A DNA stretch of 64,000 nt from Dolomedes plantarius (GCA_907164885.2 OU015493.1:58732802-58796801), one strand, 5' to 3'; positions 23,932 through 39,006 are shown, counted from the stretch's first letter. Program-made: numbers and translations. Notes: generated by a model from the letters alone, not told the origin.

Positions 23932-25368
23932 TAGTATAAAAAAAAAATTTCAGCATTGCCCACTTTAGCATTCAGTATAACATAATGGGTGGAAGTCTGA
24001 ATGTCTTGTGAATTTCATGTAGACATAACAGATAAGTGACTCAAGAATTCCCTTTTTAATGAGTTGGTACATTGAACAGTCAATAAACAATACTTAGAAA
24101 AGTGGCAGTAGGAGGAATACATTTAACAGTATTGAATAAACAGAGATAGTATCATTGTTATATAACGTAAATATTTCATTCCACTTATTTTAGGATTAAT
24201 AGAATTACCTATGGTATTTCTTTTAAAAATAAAATTGAGACTCTAAATTAAAAGAGTTTTAAATAACCACATTTTTTTAAAATTTATGTATGAATGAAAA
24301 TTTTAACATTATAAACTTTAATGAGACTGAAAACCTTTTTCATTTTTGTTATAATTATTATGATTATAGAAACAGCATACACTATGATAACAGGCATTCA
24401 AAATAAAACAACCTTATATTGCCATAGTTTAATGGATAAAACATTCTCTGTAGACGCTTTATCCATTAGTTACTAACTAAGCTAAACAAGCTGCTAGCTA
24501 TAGATTTTATATCACAATTCATAATTTCTACTAAAATCAGCACATTGATGCAGCTCAGTTTTTTTTTGGGGGGTTACATACAAATGTAAAAAAAGTAAAG
24601 GAAATGTTATAAAATACTTTTACAAATAATGACAGATTTTCATGATATACATTAATTACTCATCATTAGTTCCAACTGAGTACAACTCACTATGTATATT
24701 TAAATAAGTGAAAGACTTCAAAAATGAATTTTTAAAAATATATAATTAAACCTTTTAAATGGAAATGCAAATTTAAACATAAATGTGATAACTCAAATGT
24801 ATAATAGTGATAACATCATTTTCTAAAATCTGCTTTAATGTTGCTTTCTTGAAAAGAAAAGAAAATTTTCAGAATTATTCACATTTACATTTAGCAAGGC
24901 ATCTAGGATTAAAATCTGAAAGTCGTATGAAGTGCATCAAGACATAGCAGCTAAGTGACTTTGACAAACCCTTTTGATCAAGCTAGTGCTACTGAAGATT
25001 AGAATAGATGGAATGTGATTCTCAGTGCTTATTAAATAAATAAATCATTGTCATACTGACAACAAACAATTGGGAAAAATTTGTTTCAACATAGTACAAG
25101 ATTATGATAAAAATATTGTAAAAACAACATTTATTAGACTCATCTAAATAAAAATATTATCAAAAGTAAAAAAATTGCCACTGTCTTCTTCACATCATCA
25201 TTAATGTAGAAAAAAATTATGCATTCTAAAGGAAAAAAAATTTTTTTTCCTGCAACAGCTGTTTATCTACATTCATATTTTATTTCCTCGATCCTTATCT
25301 TGATTATGTTATTCCCAAAAAGCTTCCAGACCAGCCTGCATAATGGACATCTGATATTCTATAATCAG

Positions 25369-25453
25369 GCTGTGGTGCTATTCACTTACTACAGTCAAAG
25401 ATTTCTGAGAGGCTGTGATGCTATTCACTTGCTACAGTCTAGATTTCAGAGCA
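25369..25453. repeat. Short tandem duplication, about 42-bp unit
   Basis: ggctgtggtgctattcactt followed by actacagtc recurs as ggctgtgatgctattcactt gctacagtc directly after it. Only two units are visible. Confidence 0.7.
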
Positions 25454-26865
25454 AGAGCTGGAATAATTTTTCCAAGATCATTCAAACATCTTCATTGGCA
25501 GACTACCAATGATCAAACTAAATAAATGCATTGTAAGCCATCAATATAAAATTTTTCCTTTGAAAGGAGGAATTTCAAAAAAAGGCCAAGCACAGTACAA
25601 TTCTACAAGACAAATATATATGTCTTTTATATTAAACTGGAATATTAAAGTAGTTGTAGACTGTTGCATAGAATTTAATTCAAATAATTAGACTTTAAAA
25701 CAAAACAAATACTTGCAGGTAAAGAAAAACCTTAATTCACTAATAGTAAAATAATCTCATTAGGCTAATAGAGCCTATTTTACAGTTCATTTTAATCAAT
25801 TAATCAAGGTTTTTCTACTGCCTGACTTTTTTACTAGTTTTGGTATGATTTTTTATTTATTTTTTTTAGTAGTTGTTGCAGAAGTTCCATTTATTACAAA
25901 GCAAAGTAGGTGAATCAGTAGATCGCAATTTGCTTAGCAAAACTGCACAAGCACACCTCCACACATCCCACTCAAACAAACATGTGCCTACCTCTAGTCC
26001 TACCTACATCTTCATAAGAGCAGAAAATCCTCTAATTGAAAAAATGAGAAGTCTAGAAAAGTATTCAAAGTAATGTCATAGAACTGTAAAATAATTTTCA
26101 CCTATTTTGCACATGCTTCATTCAGTAGCTGTATTATTAAGTAACTGTAGCTTCATTCAGTAACTGTAAAAACTATAATTTATTATACTGTTCCACAGTG
26201 TTTTACACTCCGTATTCAATAAAGAATATAAGATCTTTCAGTCAGAAAATCTCTAATTTTAAATAATAATAATCATATTTTCTACCTCTGCAACACTAAC
26301 GCAAACTAAATGGGCATTCAGCCTTATGCACTTTTCTAACCAGTCCCTCTAATACTTTCTACCTTTTTATAAAATACATAAGGGCATTTACAAATTTATA
26401 AAACTTTATAGAAATAGCTCTATATCTCATGCACCAAACTAGTAATGATAAATTCTAAAATATAACAGCAATACATGTTACTGATATTGTTGCAAGTCAC
26501 ATGCAAAGAATTCCAACTAAAGCTACTGATATCAGAGGAGCAGATATTAAGGTGTTAAGGGAAACAAAGAAATCAGGTTTAGGATACAGATTTTTCCCGA
26601 TTTAGTCAAGAGTTATACAAGTAAACTCAAATACAGAATGACTTCAAAAATGACTAATAATTAACAAAATTTAGGAACAAGAAGATAAATTTGTTCTTGT
26701 TTTCCTCAGAAACTGCCATTTTCTATGTGAGGTTCTTACTCTGTTTTACTAGAGCTGAAATTCCATGAAAACTATAATTTATTATCAGTAAAGAAATCTA
26801 AAACAACCCAAAACTTCATATTAACTATTTAACTAACTGACAAAGACAAAGACAAACTCTCTTTT

Positions 26866-26886
26866 AATATATATATATATATATAC
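26866..26886. repeat. (TA)n microsatellite
   Basis: About ten AT dinucleotides in non-coding DNA. Confidence 0.75.
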
Positions 26887-28930
26887 AGCATTTTTCAAAC
26901 ATTGTTTTAAGGAGGTAAAAATTTATCTACTTCTTACTCTTACGAGATCTTTGTTCTTTTATATCTAGGTTTCATGAGTTATGAGCATTTTAGAAAACTG
27001 TTTAAATATTGACAAAACATCTCTTGTTCACCCACACAAAGGTATATGTTTGAAATACTTTAAAATGAGTCAGATATCTGCTGTGCACTAATTCATACAG
27101 TGTTTTCATTATGAATAAAAAATTACAGAAGCAATAATTTCATTGATAAAAAGATTTTTTAATTATATATTATCTTCAACAGAAATAATCAATTTGCATA
27201 GTGTATGTTTGCATAAAATAAGGGAAAAATTTATATACAGAAGAGAATGACTACCTACTGTTCTTACATATTTGACAAAATTCAATCAAAATTTGATGTT
27301 TTATACAAACACTTTTTACACATTATGATCTTAGAAACATGTTTGAAGAATTATTAAAAATTTATATTCTTTATACAATGTTTTACCTTCAGGATGATTT
27401 TAAGTTATCAGATCTTAAAAAATTAACAGATTAAATACAGATCAGTAATAGTATAAAATCTAAACAAGGATAAAATTCCTATTCTTATTTCCAGAATTTA
27501 AAGAAATTTTGAATGATTACTACATAAATTTAGAACAATTTTAGCACAGAATAAGCTCTACACTTACAGCAAAAAGAAAACGATAGAAGAAGAAAAAGAT
27601 ATAGGTTACTGCTTTAAGCATCAATAAACATATAGTCAACTCAAAATATGTCTCTCATGACTTGATAACTAGCAAAAAAGGAAAAAAATTTGCATTTTCC
27701 TATTAAATATACCCAGTCAAAAATCAAGAAAATTTATACCATATTATTTAACAGCAGTCAATCAAGCTACATCTGTTTTTTCCAATTATATTACATTTAA
27801 TTTAATTTAAGATTGAGATAATTATATATGCTTTGCTTTTAGAAATAAATAATATTTTTTTAAAAAGAGAATCTACATTACAATAGCCACATATGATTCC
27901 CAAAATTAAAAGAAGCTGATGCATGGATAATGAAGTTTTATAAATATATTGAACAGCAAAAATGTTATATTCTGCTTGATTTCATTCTGGAAAAGAAACA
28001 TTGGTTTATCTATAACAATCTGAAGAAAAAAAATACTCAATTCTAAAAAAAGTAGTCTATTCAATTGAGGATGAGATTAAAAATTATGAAAAAAAAATTT
28101 TAATTTCCCATGGGGAAAATTTTTCACATAATGCCAATAACATCATTTTAAAAGTCAATCTTAAAATAAAGCAATTGAAGGCTTAAGACAACCACAGTAT
28201 TTCTGAAAACTGTATAAAAAAACTAACTCTAATGATGATAGTGATTTTAAATAAAACAATATCAGGAAATAAAAACTTATTTCAAACACATATACAAGGC
28301 AGAGCTGCCAACTGGTCTAGAATTTGCAGCAAAAGCATTAATCTCTGCATACTAAGCACAGTTTAGCACCTATTCCAGAAAGCAGCAATAGCGAGCTTGA
28401 ATGAGTTTTCTTATGCACTCTTTCCCTATCTTCCTTATTATCATTAGTGCACAGTTAAAGCAAAAAAAGACAACATACACCACCATGAATGAAAAATCAT
28501 TGCTTTGCTTTTACAACAAATTTTGTTATGTACAACAAAAAAAAGTTGGTACATTAAAACTTGCCATTAACATGTGTATGGTGTGTGCATTCATAACAGA
28601 CTATAATAAATTAAGGATTTTATTTACACAGGGGTAGTATATGCCCCCCAAAAAGTTTATAGTTGTCCACATAAATTATATTAGGCATTCAAGGAAAAAC
28701 TTGATTTTTATTCCTAGAAACCTGAAATTTTCAGTTAATTCTATTTAGATTCCCATTAATTTCTGATGAAATGGCAAAGTTATCTTATTCTAATTTTGAT
28801 TTAATCATTCATCAATCACTAGACATTAAAAAATATTTGTAACATTAAAAGAAATAACAACAATAAACTCGTACATCAGATTTTAACAAATTTCAACTCA
28901 TTTCAATCCAAATGAAGAAAAGGTAAAAAA

Positions 28931-29218
28931 AACTGCTAGACATAGTCTTGCAAAGAATGTATTATAAAAGTTTGTATTTCATTACTATTTAAAAAAAAAA
29001 AAAAATACATGCATCCAAATTTCATCTGTTCTGAATAAGAAGATTTTGAGAATATATTAGATATCCATTTGTATAAACTGCTAGACATAGTCTTACAAAG
29101 AATGTATTATAAAAGTTTGTATTTCATTACTATTTAAAAAAAATAAAATACATGCATCCAAATTTCATCTGTTCTGAATAAGAAGATTTTGAGAATATGT
29201 TAGATATCCATTTGTATA
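28931..29218. repeat. Tandem duplication, about 145-bp unit
   Basis: Unit 1 (28931-29075) and unit 2 (29076-29218) begin aactgctagacatagtctt and end gatatccatttgtata. They differ by an A-tract length change and a few substitutions, so the duplication is recent. Confidence 0.92.
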
Positions 29219-31577
29219 TTCTGGTAAATAAGCACAGACATTTTAATAATTTTTACAAAAGCATAATCAGAAACTGTTTTTTTAAAAAATTATTATTCAT
29301 TTTACAGCAAAATACTGATTTAATTTAATTCAAGTAACTTAAAAGTTAATCAACATTACTACTTAATGTGAAGCTCTGGGTTTTAACAAATTTTCATTAA
29401 AGAGATATATATTCTTATGTTCACATTGCAAGTCCAGAATTTTTTTTAACTGGAGATAAATTGTTGGCAACTCTGACTAAAAATAACAATAGTAAATAAG
29501 GCAATATAACACACTAATAAGAATTTTTAACCACCATAAAAATTATTACCAATAAAGTGGAATAAATATTTATTTTATTGATGAAATTCAAAGAATCTGA
29601 AAACAGGCAAACAAAATTTTTTAGGTATTCATAATAGGTCATTTCTGACAATTTCCAAAAAAAATCTATTATATTAAAAGAAATTTTAATGCATAAAGAA
29701 CGATATAAGATTTTATGCTCCCAAAATATTTCATATCTTAAAGGGCTCATAATTAGTTTTGCCAATTAAGTATTAAGAGAAAAAATTCAAAAAAACAATA
29801 TAAAAAAAAGATGTTGTTACTTAGTATACTGTTGTTAGCCACACTACATATAGTATTTTGTAATCTTACAATGTCCTTCTTGCCTAAAGATTTAGAATTC
29901 ACAAAATAAATAAAATATACTTGCCTGATAAATATAATTTTCTAATGTTAAACTATAAGTCACAACAAGACAGCAAAGTCAGAGTTTACTATCAAGACGT
30001 TTTGTTCTTTTGTCATCAAGAATTGAGTTAAACATATCCAAACTTTTATTCAAGATACCACAAAATCTTCATTTCAATATTATGATTACTCCCTGAATTT
30101 ATCATAATTCATTTGAGCAAGTATAGTTTTGGTTTGAAAAATTTAAATGGAAATCTAGTGATTGTAACATCATGCACAAGAATTACAAATATACATACTA
30201 TTTAAAAACTAATATGTCAAAACCAAATGAAAGAAAAAAGCACTTTCATAATCACACATCATATTTGATACATATTGTCACACACTATTCAAAGAAAGAA
30301 TTATTAGTAACTAAAAACAAATTAAAGAAACTTTAAGACAGAATAGTGTACATAAAAGAATTTACATTACACTGAAAAAAATATCTAAATACTGAAGAAC
30401 TCTTATTTAAGTATGTTTATATCAAAAATATACATTGAATACATATTCTTAAGAAATTATTTGCCATGTCACAATTTCCATAAACTAGTTCACAACAATG
30501 CACAAATTAAACTATCAATTAGGGGACAAGAAATAATAAAACAACTTTCTTCACCATCAGGTTAAAAGCCCAATAATTTTGCATGATATTTTCAAGTGGA
30601 AACCAAATGAAAATAACTGAAGATTTGGTATAACTTTTGAAATAATGCTTGATGATAAGAGAATAAGGAAGTTACTGGTTCTCATTTTTAAAAGATTTGG
30701 ATTTCCGTTATCAAGAAGAAACCACTTACAAGTTGTAATGGATGAATGAAGATCAGTAATCATTTCCAAAACAGTAACATACCTCAAATTATTTTCAGGC
30801 AGTTAGAACTTTGGTACTTTTTTTTTTAAATAAAGAGTCACGATTATAGTTTTTTTCATTTATAAATATAAGCAAAAGGGATTAAATTTGATTCAATAAT
30901 ATGGATAAAGTGATATGAATTACAATATTTACTCAATCCAACCCTTTTAACAGGCTCAACATTTACCAGTATAATAATTATCCAGTATATAACAGTAAAA
31001 TTATAAATTCTTTTATATGCTCACGTCAAACACAACCTATATGGTACAACCTGCCTTGGCTTCATAAAATTTGTTGGATCCTATATCAAACATTAGCTCA
31101 TGCAGGAGTTCAGGGATGGGGTTGAAACCAACAAAGTCATATAGAAGTATTTGGATGTATAGGGCACAAACACAAACCAAAGTAAATAAAAGTTACAAAA
31201 TGTAAACTATCAAAAAGGCAAGAGCTCATTACAATTAATATAACAAATCAACTAGATTATAGTATTATATATGCTCTAAAGTAGTCAAATATAAATGCCA
31301 CCAGACCTTAACAAAATATTAGAAAAATTGATAAACATAATATTGGCTCTATAATCCTTTAACACCATATAGATAAGGGAAGCTTTAACATGCAAATATA
31401 TTTCACAACTTCATAACCATTTCATTAATGAATGAGCTTGGTACTCTGGTTACCAAAACCAAACTAGCAATTCAATTCAACTCAGTTAAGAGAAGTCGAT
31501 GAATTAAGCACAGTTGCCTCCAAACTTTTCTTTCTTCCAATAATGAATATTAAATCCATGAATTTTTCAGCAACAGT

Positions 31578-34500
31578 CTATGCAGACACTATTTTTCCTG
31601 TGTCCTCTTTACCCTTGTAGATTGCTTTGCCAGTTGTCCACGGAAGATAGCGATATTTGATCATATGCTGCATGAAAAGAATAAGTTAGTTATAAAATAC
31701 AAGTAAGTAAAAATCAATATAATAAACAAATTTATAGAGAAATTTTGTAATTACAGATAAAAAAAAATTGTTATTGCATGATGAACTGATTTAATACTGT
31801 AATTCAATTAATCTGTTTTGTAACTTTACTTAAATTAGTAATGAAAAAACGGCCCTTTTTAAATAAGTCTTTTAAGTAGTTACTTATGGCCCTTAAATTC
31901 CAACCTGGTGTTTATGGTATGAAATTAAGAATGCATCAAAATTATATTAGACGATGTTATATTTTCAAACAAAAACCCTCATATTTTAAACCTCTTCTTG
32001 ATTTTATTATAATGATACATATAACAGAAATAACTTTTTTTTACACACAAATATCACTTTAAAAACTATTTTACACATGTTCCCTTTCTTATTCCCATTT
32101 AATAACAGCATTAATTACCATTCAATCCTTTCTTTCCCTTTTCCATGAAAATTTTCCCTGCTGTTTCAGAATCTAAAACTGGTCCTCTTATCAAAGACAC
32201 AACATCATCTTTAGCTTTCCCACAGCCCAAAACCTACTTGAACCTCCTTACAAACCAGGAATGTATATATAATCCTGTCAAAATAAGATCTAGGAATCTA
32301 ATTTTATTATTAACTCTCTCATTTGTGAGCGATGTACTGTTAGTCTTTGAGCTAAGATAATGTTTATGTGGCTAATATTAATAAAGTTCTTTAGAAGATG
32401 TTGATACTAGATTGGTTACATCAATAAGCCATTAAGGGTAGATCTGTTTTTTTCAAGAATTGTATGTTTTAATAAGGGAATAAATCCTTTTGAACTTAAT
32501 TGGATACTCAGTTATGATGAAATCTGATTTTAAAGCTTTATGTAACACATATATAATAGTGGAACAGTTTCCTACTTAATGCAAAAGTGGGAAAAAAATT
32601 ATATCTTTGATGAAGAGCGAGCAGGTAAATTTTTATTAAAAGAAAAACACAATCATTCTTAAACTGGCTAAATTATGTATTTAGTCTTTACAATTCAAAA
32701 AAGGAAAAATAAAAGCAATTTTTCTAGCTTCAGTAATATTAAAATAGTCTAACAAGTAGTAAAGAATTCTTAAACCTCTGGTTGTAATTTAGTGGCATTA
32801 TCGGTGAAGAGAGAGGGTGATACTACATTTTAAATGACAGATGACAATTTATTAAACTTTTCCAACTTAATAAATTACATTGTACAAATAATACTTGATT
32901 TAACTTGACAAACATAAATAGAAACAAATTTAGTTTAAAAGGGTAGGTAGAGGTTATACGGAATCTACTAAGGGGTTTTGTGAAAGAGGTTATAAGGAAT
33001 CAGAAAACATAATGTACATTTAAAGTATTGTAACATTAGAAGAAATAATGTTGCTAATATGTGATCATGTTAATTAAAGCTTCAAAATTAAACTACAATA
33101 TTTCAAATCCTCAAGTCCATACCAGGGTTTTGTTTTTAAAAATAAGGACCAATTATTTCCAATGAAAATCTTGGAGTCAATTGCAAAAAAGGAAGAATAT
33201 AAGATTACTATCTGAAGCTCCATGGTGTTTGTCTCCTAAGTCCCCCAAATTAAGTCCTCTAAGTCAGTAACTCCCGGGCTGTTGTTTCAGGATTGTATAC
33301 TCCTCAGTATTTTTCTTGTGCTAACTGTTGAACACTGTGTTACAATCAGATTAAAATTAAAAATTACTATAATATTTATTACTTAACTTTTGTAGTGTGT
33401 TAATTTGTACCAAATATATAAAAGCATTACTAAAAAGACTTCTAAAAGTTCAACAAAAATTAAAGAGAAATAATCTATAAGCATCTGAAAGTAATTCTTT
33501 TTACAATTAACACATATTACAAAGTATATTAACATAAAGTAAGATTTAATAGACATACTTTAATTTGTCTTTTCATGGTTACATAGAAAAGAAGAATGAA
33601 ATACAAGAGCAGAATGGGCCAGAAAACTGGGATGTTGAAAGCATCAAAGAATGTACAGAACATGGCTACAAAAACAGCTCGTGTTGCTGAGTACCTATGA
33701 ATAGAAAGAACTGAAATTAGGAATGTAAAACACATTAAAGTGACATGAAATTAAAAAAATAATAATAATAATTATGACTTTTAGGAATTTTTAAGAAAGC
33801 AAATTATTTCTGCTATAATGTCTCTTTACTACCAAACTCTCCAATTTCACTAAAACAGTTAAAAGGCATTTACCTGTTTTTAAATTTGTTTTAAGGATCA
33901 CAGTTCAAATGGAAACCTTTGAAAGTAGCCTCATGTATACTTTTATGAAAGTTTACTCTCTTTGGCCAAAAAAAGGGCAGTAGCATATTTAGTGCTATAC
34001 TCACATTTGCACCGCATCTGTGTTATATTAAGTTTTTTTTTTTTCTCCTTTCCATGCTGACAGTAAATATTTTATCATAAAATTTCATGTCAGAGAGCTA
34101 AAAATTGAGAATATTGAAGAACAGTGAATATAAGAGAAAAGTAACAGCAAATTCAATTGTAAGGGAAGGTGCGGTAATGAGTTATCTAATAATGTTTATG
34201 ATTCAGTTGAATTTAACCAATTTTGCAAGAGTAATGTGATCCTTGCAGCAAATACTAAATAAAGTAAAGTTATGTAAAAAAATACAATTACCAAAATTTA
34301 AATTCAGGTAATCTGCCGAATAAATGGCCTGAACTCTTCCTGAACAGTCGTTGGTAACTCTGGCCCATCATCTACAGGGTGAATATATTATAATAAATAA
34401 GCAAAAAAATTTTTAAATATTTTTAACAATGTGTATCTATTATAAAAATAAATTATGATTTATCAAAAACAGAAAATATATACTGCAAGTAGGTATAAAT

Positions 34501-34881
34501 TTAAAAGACAAATCTTAAAAAATCAACAAAATATTTCTATTTTTAAAGTCTTGAAAATCCTGAAGCAGATGAAATGCTAATTAATAAACTTATTTTACTG
34601 CAACGAATAAGTTTCCTTTATTAGTGAACTATACAGCTCAGTAAAATGGATTTTTTAAGAGATTCTCAGATCAATATTAAAAAATTTAAATATAACACCT
34701 ACAGGTGAATTAAAAACAAACTATAATTTCAAATAAATTTCTATGAATAAACTCACCAAGATCATCATGTGCGGCAGGATCAATCTTAGGCGAGAGGAAT
34801 GCAATGAACAGGCTCAAATGATAAATACCCAGTGCATATGTAATAATGTACCAACCCTGCAAAATAAATAAAAAATAAAAT

Positions 34882-34946
<65 letters not shown>

Positions 34947-37131
34947 GAGTAACTTTTTAATAGACAAATCAGATCAGTCACTTTTGATTCATTTCTTTGT
35001 TCAGAGGTAATAATTAGAGAAACAAAATTTTTTCCTCAAATTATGCGATGCAGAAAATTGCTATACTGGTTTTCTACGTACAGATGTTATATTCTTGATA
35101 AATCTAAATCAATCTGTAACCACAAGCTTCAATTAGCTAAATCATACAAAATCTGATATTAAGTTCAGAGACATCATGAGATTCATCTGAATAGCAAACA
35201 AGAGAAAAAATATGAAATATTTGAGTTGAAGTCTTCATGAGAGAAACTGAAACCTTAAGAATAAATAATATGCATACACATTTATATGTATACTGAGAAA
35301 ACCTTATTATTACCATAAAATATTTAAATATTTTGAAAATGTATAATTTACTGAAACAGAGAATAAATATGATGCACTTTCCCCACAAGTCCAACATGAA
35401 AGGCATACCTAACTTGGACATATAAAGCTGGAGTTGATTGGTTATGAAAAAAAGAAATTAAATATACATATTATTAAGCAGGTCAATACATTGTTCTTTT
35501 AACACATTCAATTGAGAAAGCATATTTAGTGTTTTTATCTAAAAGAGGATGTGTATAAAACAAAAGTATACAGTTAAGTAAACATATAATAATAATAGTA
35601 TAGAAAGATCTAAAATATATTTTTCTAGGATGAAGTTTATAGCATCTGTATAAAATAGCACTAAAAAAATCATAAGCACTCTATCACAGTTCAGTCATAT
35701 TCAAGGAATTTGAACATAAAAGGTCTCACTTTCTTATCATTTGAAGAGAGGGAAAAATCTGATATATATAAATAATTTCAAATCTATAAAACTACTCAAT
35801 TGTATTACATTATTTCTCAGGTCTTGTAGAACAAAAAAAGAAAAAAGCTAGTTATATCTTCTGCAGATTTAAAATGATTTAATCTCACCTTCAAATAGAG
35901 AACTCTGACTAAGTATAATAGAACCAAGAGAACTGTAGCAGTCCATCTTGAAACTGTATAAGGTGTCCAACAATCAAGAAGATATTGGTGCTTCTAGAAT
36001 AAAAATAATCAGGAAAACGAAATTATACCATAAATTATCTCAATTATGTATAATAAATTGTTCTTGAAAATTCAAAATATTTCCACAGGCTAATATCACA
36101 TGAAAAATTCAATGCTAATAAAGTGAAAAGAAATAATAGAAATGCATAAAAACTAGCAAAAGCTAATCTGTCAACTAAAAATATAAATACATGATAAGCT
36201 AATAAATAATGTAACAATTTTAAACAGTGTACCATTTTATAAATGATATAGTTCATACAGAATTGAACAAGTAAAGTAATATTACAGAAACCATAGTATA
36301 TTAAGTTTTTTCACAAAGTTCATGAACAAAATTTAAAAGATAAAAGCAGTACCTGTGAAAGCCACTGGAATATTCTAATAACAACTGGCTTTTTCTCAAC
36401 TGAATCAATACACACTTCTGGAGGTTTTCCTTCAGGCTGTAATGGAAATATAACTGAGTGAGAATTTAGCTAGTAAATATAAATGAGTGTGTGTGTGTAA
36501 CTAATCAAGCTAGTATCATCTTCCAGTTTTAAATACTAAAATTTACTTCCCTTTAACTAAATACTGAATAAAATCAAATGAACAAGAAACCATTGTGAAA
36601 TTTAATGATCCAAAAACTAACAATGACACCACATAAACATGGCTTTAAATTTCAAAATTGTCCTCCCCCCCCCCCCCATTACTGACCTTTTATCACTTCG
36701 CCCAATATTTGTTTACGGGAACACCCTACTTTCATAAAGTAAATTCTAAATTTATACAGTAATGCACACTATGTACTGACTTGAAGATATATTATTTATT
36801 TCGACTCGTGTAACTCGAGAATCGGATGGTTTAAAAACCCCTTCATACAAATAGATAACTAACAGCATTCATGCCAGTCTGTATCAGAATGATTTAAATA
36901 CTGGTGCTTAATACGACAAATTTGGAATGTTCTTTGATTTTTTTTTGTGTTACCTCACAATAAATTTGAATCCCCAAAACACAGATAAATAAGAAATATT
37001 TATTTTGCCTTCATCAAATTTTCTCTGCTCTTGTTTGATAATTCACTAATTTTTAATCACGCTTATCATATCTATTTGAAGATTAAAAGGTTATTGTCAT
37101 ATACACGTCAACTCACCGGTGGAATCGCCAT
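31578..37131 (-). CDS. RER1: RER1, ER/cis-Golgi retrieval receptor, seven coding exons
   Basis: Exons (minus strand, 5' to 3'): 37131-37117, 36436-36353, 35993-35889, 34856-34757, 34371-34292, 33694-33559, 31667-31578. All introns are GT-AG. The product of about 202 residues matches the Rer1 family (usually about 195): PYTVSRW, GWYIITYALGIYHL, AFLSPKIDP, EEFRPFIR, FCTFFDAFNIPVFWPIL, TMKRQIKHMIKYRYLPW. Four membrane segments are expected. Known role: in the cis-Golgi it returns ER membrane proteins and unassembled subunits to the ER by COPI. Start: ATG in acaattATGG, a good context. Oddity: exon 5 has one extra base at cggCaga (about 34309-34313), shifting RRLPEFKFW out of frame into TGA; both splice phases fit only without it. 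I infer an assembly error or rare allele, not a dead gene. Confidence 0.95.
34890..34945. repeat. (TA)n tract beside RER1 exon 4
   Basis: A TA run of about 55 bases lies in intron 3, about 30 bases upstream (in gene direction) of the exon 4 acceptor. Confidence 0.85.
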
Positions 37132-38597
37132 AATTGTTTCTAGGCTGTCCGATAATTACACCATTTTATATTCTATTTCAATATTTTGGTAACTGTGTAT
37201 CATAAGTGTTGGAAATACACCACAGCATGTTATCCATAAATATTAAGCCAAAACGAAAACAAATTACGAAAACACACGACAGAAATATTCAACAAACACA
37301 GTTACAGTGAGGAAAGTCATATCAGTTTCAATTTCAATAATGAATATTTATATATATATATATATTAATTCGAAAACCTATTATCTACTGTTACACCTTC
37401 ATTAAAGAAAGGGTGGTCATCCTCAAAACTAGTCTTAGTGATGAAAACTGTTAATCCTAGCAGAAACCAGTTTATCATTTTAGTGCGCAAGAGGGGCACC
37501 ACATATCTAAATGGACCAAATCAAAGTCAAGGTAGTATGGTTTATGAAATATCTATAGCAATGCGAAGCATTGTACTGTTTACACCTCCGAATGGATAGA
37601 TTTAAGTAAACATATAGTAATTTTCCGAAGTGAGATTGTTTGTCAAACAGAAATTTTGAGAATCACTCGGCTGCCCCCTGGATCCAAAAACGGTCGTAGC
37701 TTAGGCCGGCGTTAAATATTTTACTTTCTCCGTTCGAGACGGAAAAACTCAAAAGATCGATGTGTCCTATGTAAAGCAGATACCTTGACGATGACTAACG
37801 CTGGAATGAAATGGCCTGTACCGCTTACTAACGGAGAATGGGGAGGGGTCCTCTGCCTCCAGTCGACAGGAAGGGAAACTTCAAACGATTTTCCTATAAT
37901 GGGAGGTTTTTGCAATTGCGTTTAAGTTACGTTACGAAATGAAAAATTAAAATGAACCCATAGTAACTTACATGAAATTTCTGGAAAACATAAAACAACA
38001 ATACATAGCTTATTAAAACTCACAATTGAAATAAAGGGGGGGGGCAACTAGTTACGAACTAATTAAAAGATATAATTAAGCGAATATATTCAGGTGGAAT
38101 TTTCCCTGTGGACAATTCACAAATGCTGATTTACGGGTTTAGTTACTAGTCTCGGGCCATTCGAAAAGCTTTTGCATTCGAGATTCGAGTTATGCATTTG
38201 TGAATTATCCATACAGACTGTGTGTTCCTGTTTTGGACCCACTGCGGTTTTTTTTAAAGTCAATATGCCCTTTCTACATTGAGAAAAGTTATTAGAGAGA
38301 ATTTTCCATGGCAGAATCTTTTTCTTTTATTGGAATCCAAAACAGTGTAGCTTGGGGAAAAGTGTGGGGTTTCCAATGAAAATGCTCTGCACGTGATCAT
38401 AAGAACTCTCACGAAAGACGGAACAAATATCGAATTCACGGTTCTAATCCTAATAGCCATTTCAAGTATCTTCGATAAACTCAGATGCAATTATATAACT
38501 GAAGAACTAGTTATTCCCTCTGCACCTTCAAGACCTTGTTTTCCCCTTTCTCAAATTTATCATTCTCGAGGAGAAGATATTGTGACAAAACAGACAT
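37132..38597. other. RER1 5' flank and non-coding region
   Basis: The first part should hold the RER1 5' UTR and promoter; no clear TATA box is visible. A TA run lies at about 37350-37366. A short inverted pair, tggacaattcacaaatgc (38113) against gcatttgtgaattatcca (38194), encloses about 65 bases and may be a small MITE. Base composition is less AT-rich from 37660 on, with no gene I can name. Confidence 0.4.
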
Positions 38598-39006
38598 ACA
38601 GTGGCTAGTCCCAAAGCAGTTGTCTCGGACACTAAAACTGAACAAACATAGTATATTGCACTCCTATTGAACTCCTAGTACTCCCATTAAACATACATAT
38701 ATAGTAGAGAACATCGCCTTGTCTCTGAGTTGGCCTGAGTACACTAGAATCCAAACTTTCCCAAATGATTTCCTGGTAGCCCTAAAAAGTCCAAACAAGC
38801 CCTCTTTCTTAGCGCACATTATCAAGTTTCTTCCCAAATTCAATCGGTGTGGAGAGAGGCATAATGTAACAATACAATGGGACAAAACACAACTATTATA
38901 CTACAGCAGACCTAGAATTCAAGGGCTTTGAAACTTAGAATTAAAGGTAACCTTACAGGTATAAAGGTCAATAATAATCCCTTCAACCAGTTGATAGGCT
39001 CAAATA
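38598..39006. other. Possible Tc1-like terminus and non-coding DNA
   Basis: cagtggctagtcccaaagc at 38598 is preceded by TA and followed by tctcggacact, which resembles Tc1-type left ends. No matching right end was found, so it is at best a truncated copy. Confidence 0.3.

Larger units (their letters stand above)
22961..31577. other. Long non-coding stretch between Tigger and RER1
   Basis: No convincing exon on either strand; open frames are short and AT-biased. Part of it (below 31578) must be the RER1 3' UTR, because RER1 reads leftwards. Besides the small repeats listed separately I see nothing definite. Confidence 0.45.

Noticed and set aside
25219..25512. 97-residue plus frame
   Set aside because: It contains a DNA-level tandem duplication and no recognisable motif; likely chance.
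24000..31500. Search for a host gene between Tigger and RER1
   Set aside because: No frame with plausible splice sites and protein-like composition was found on either strand.
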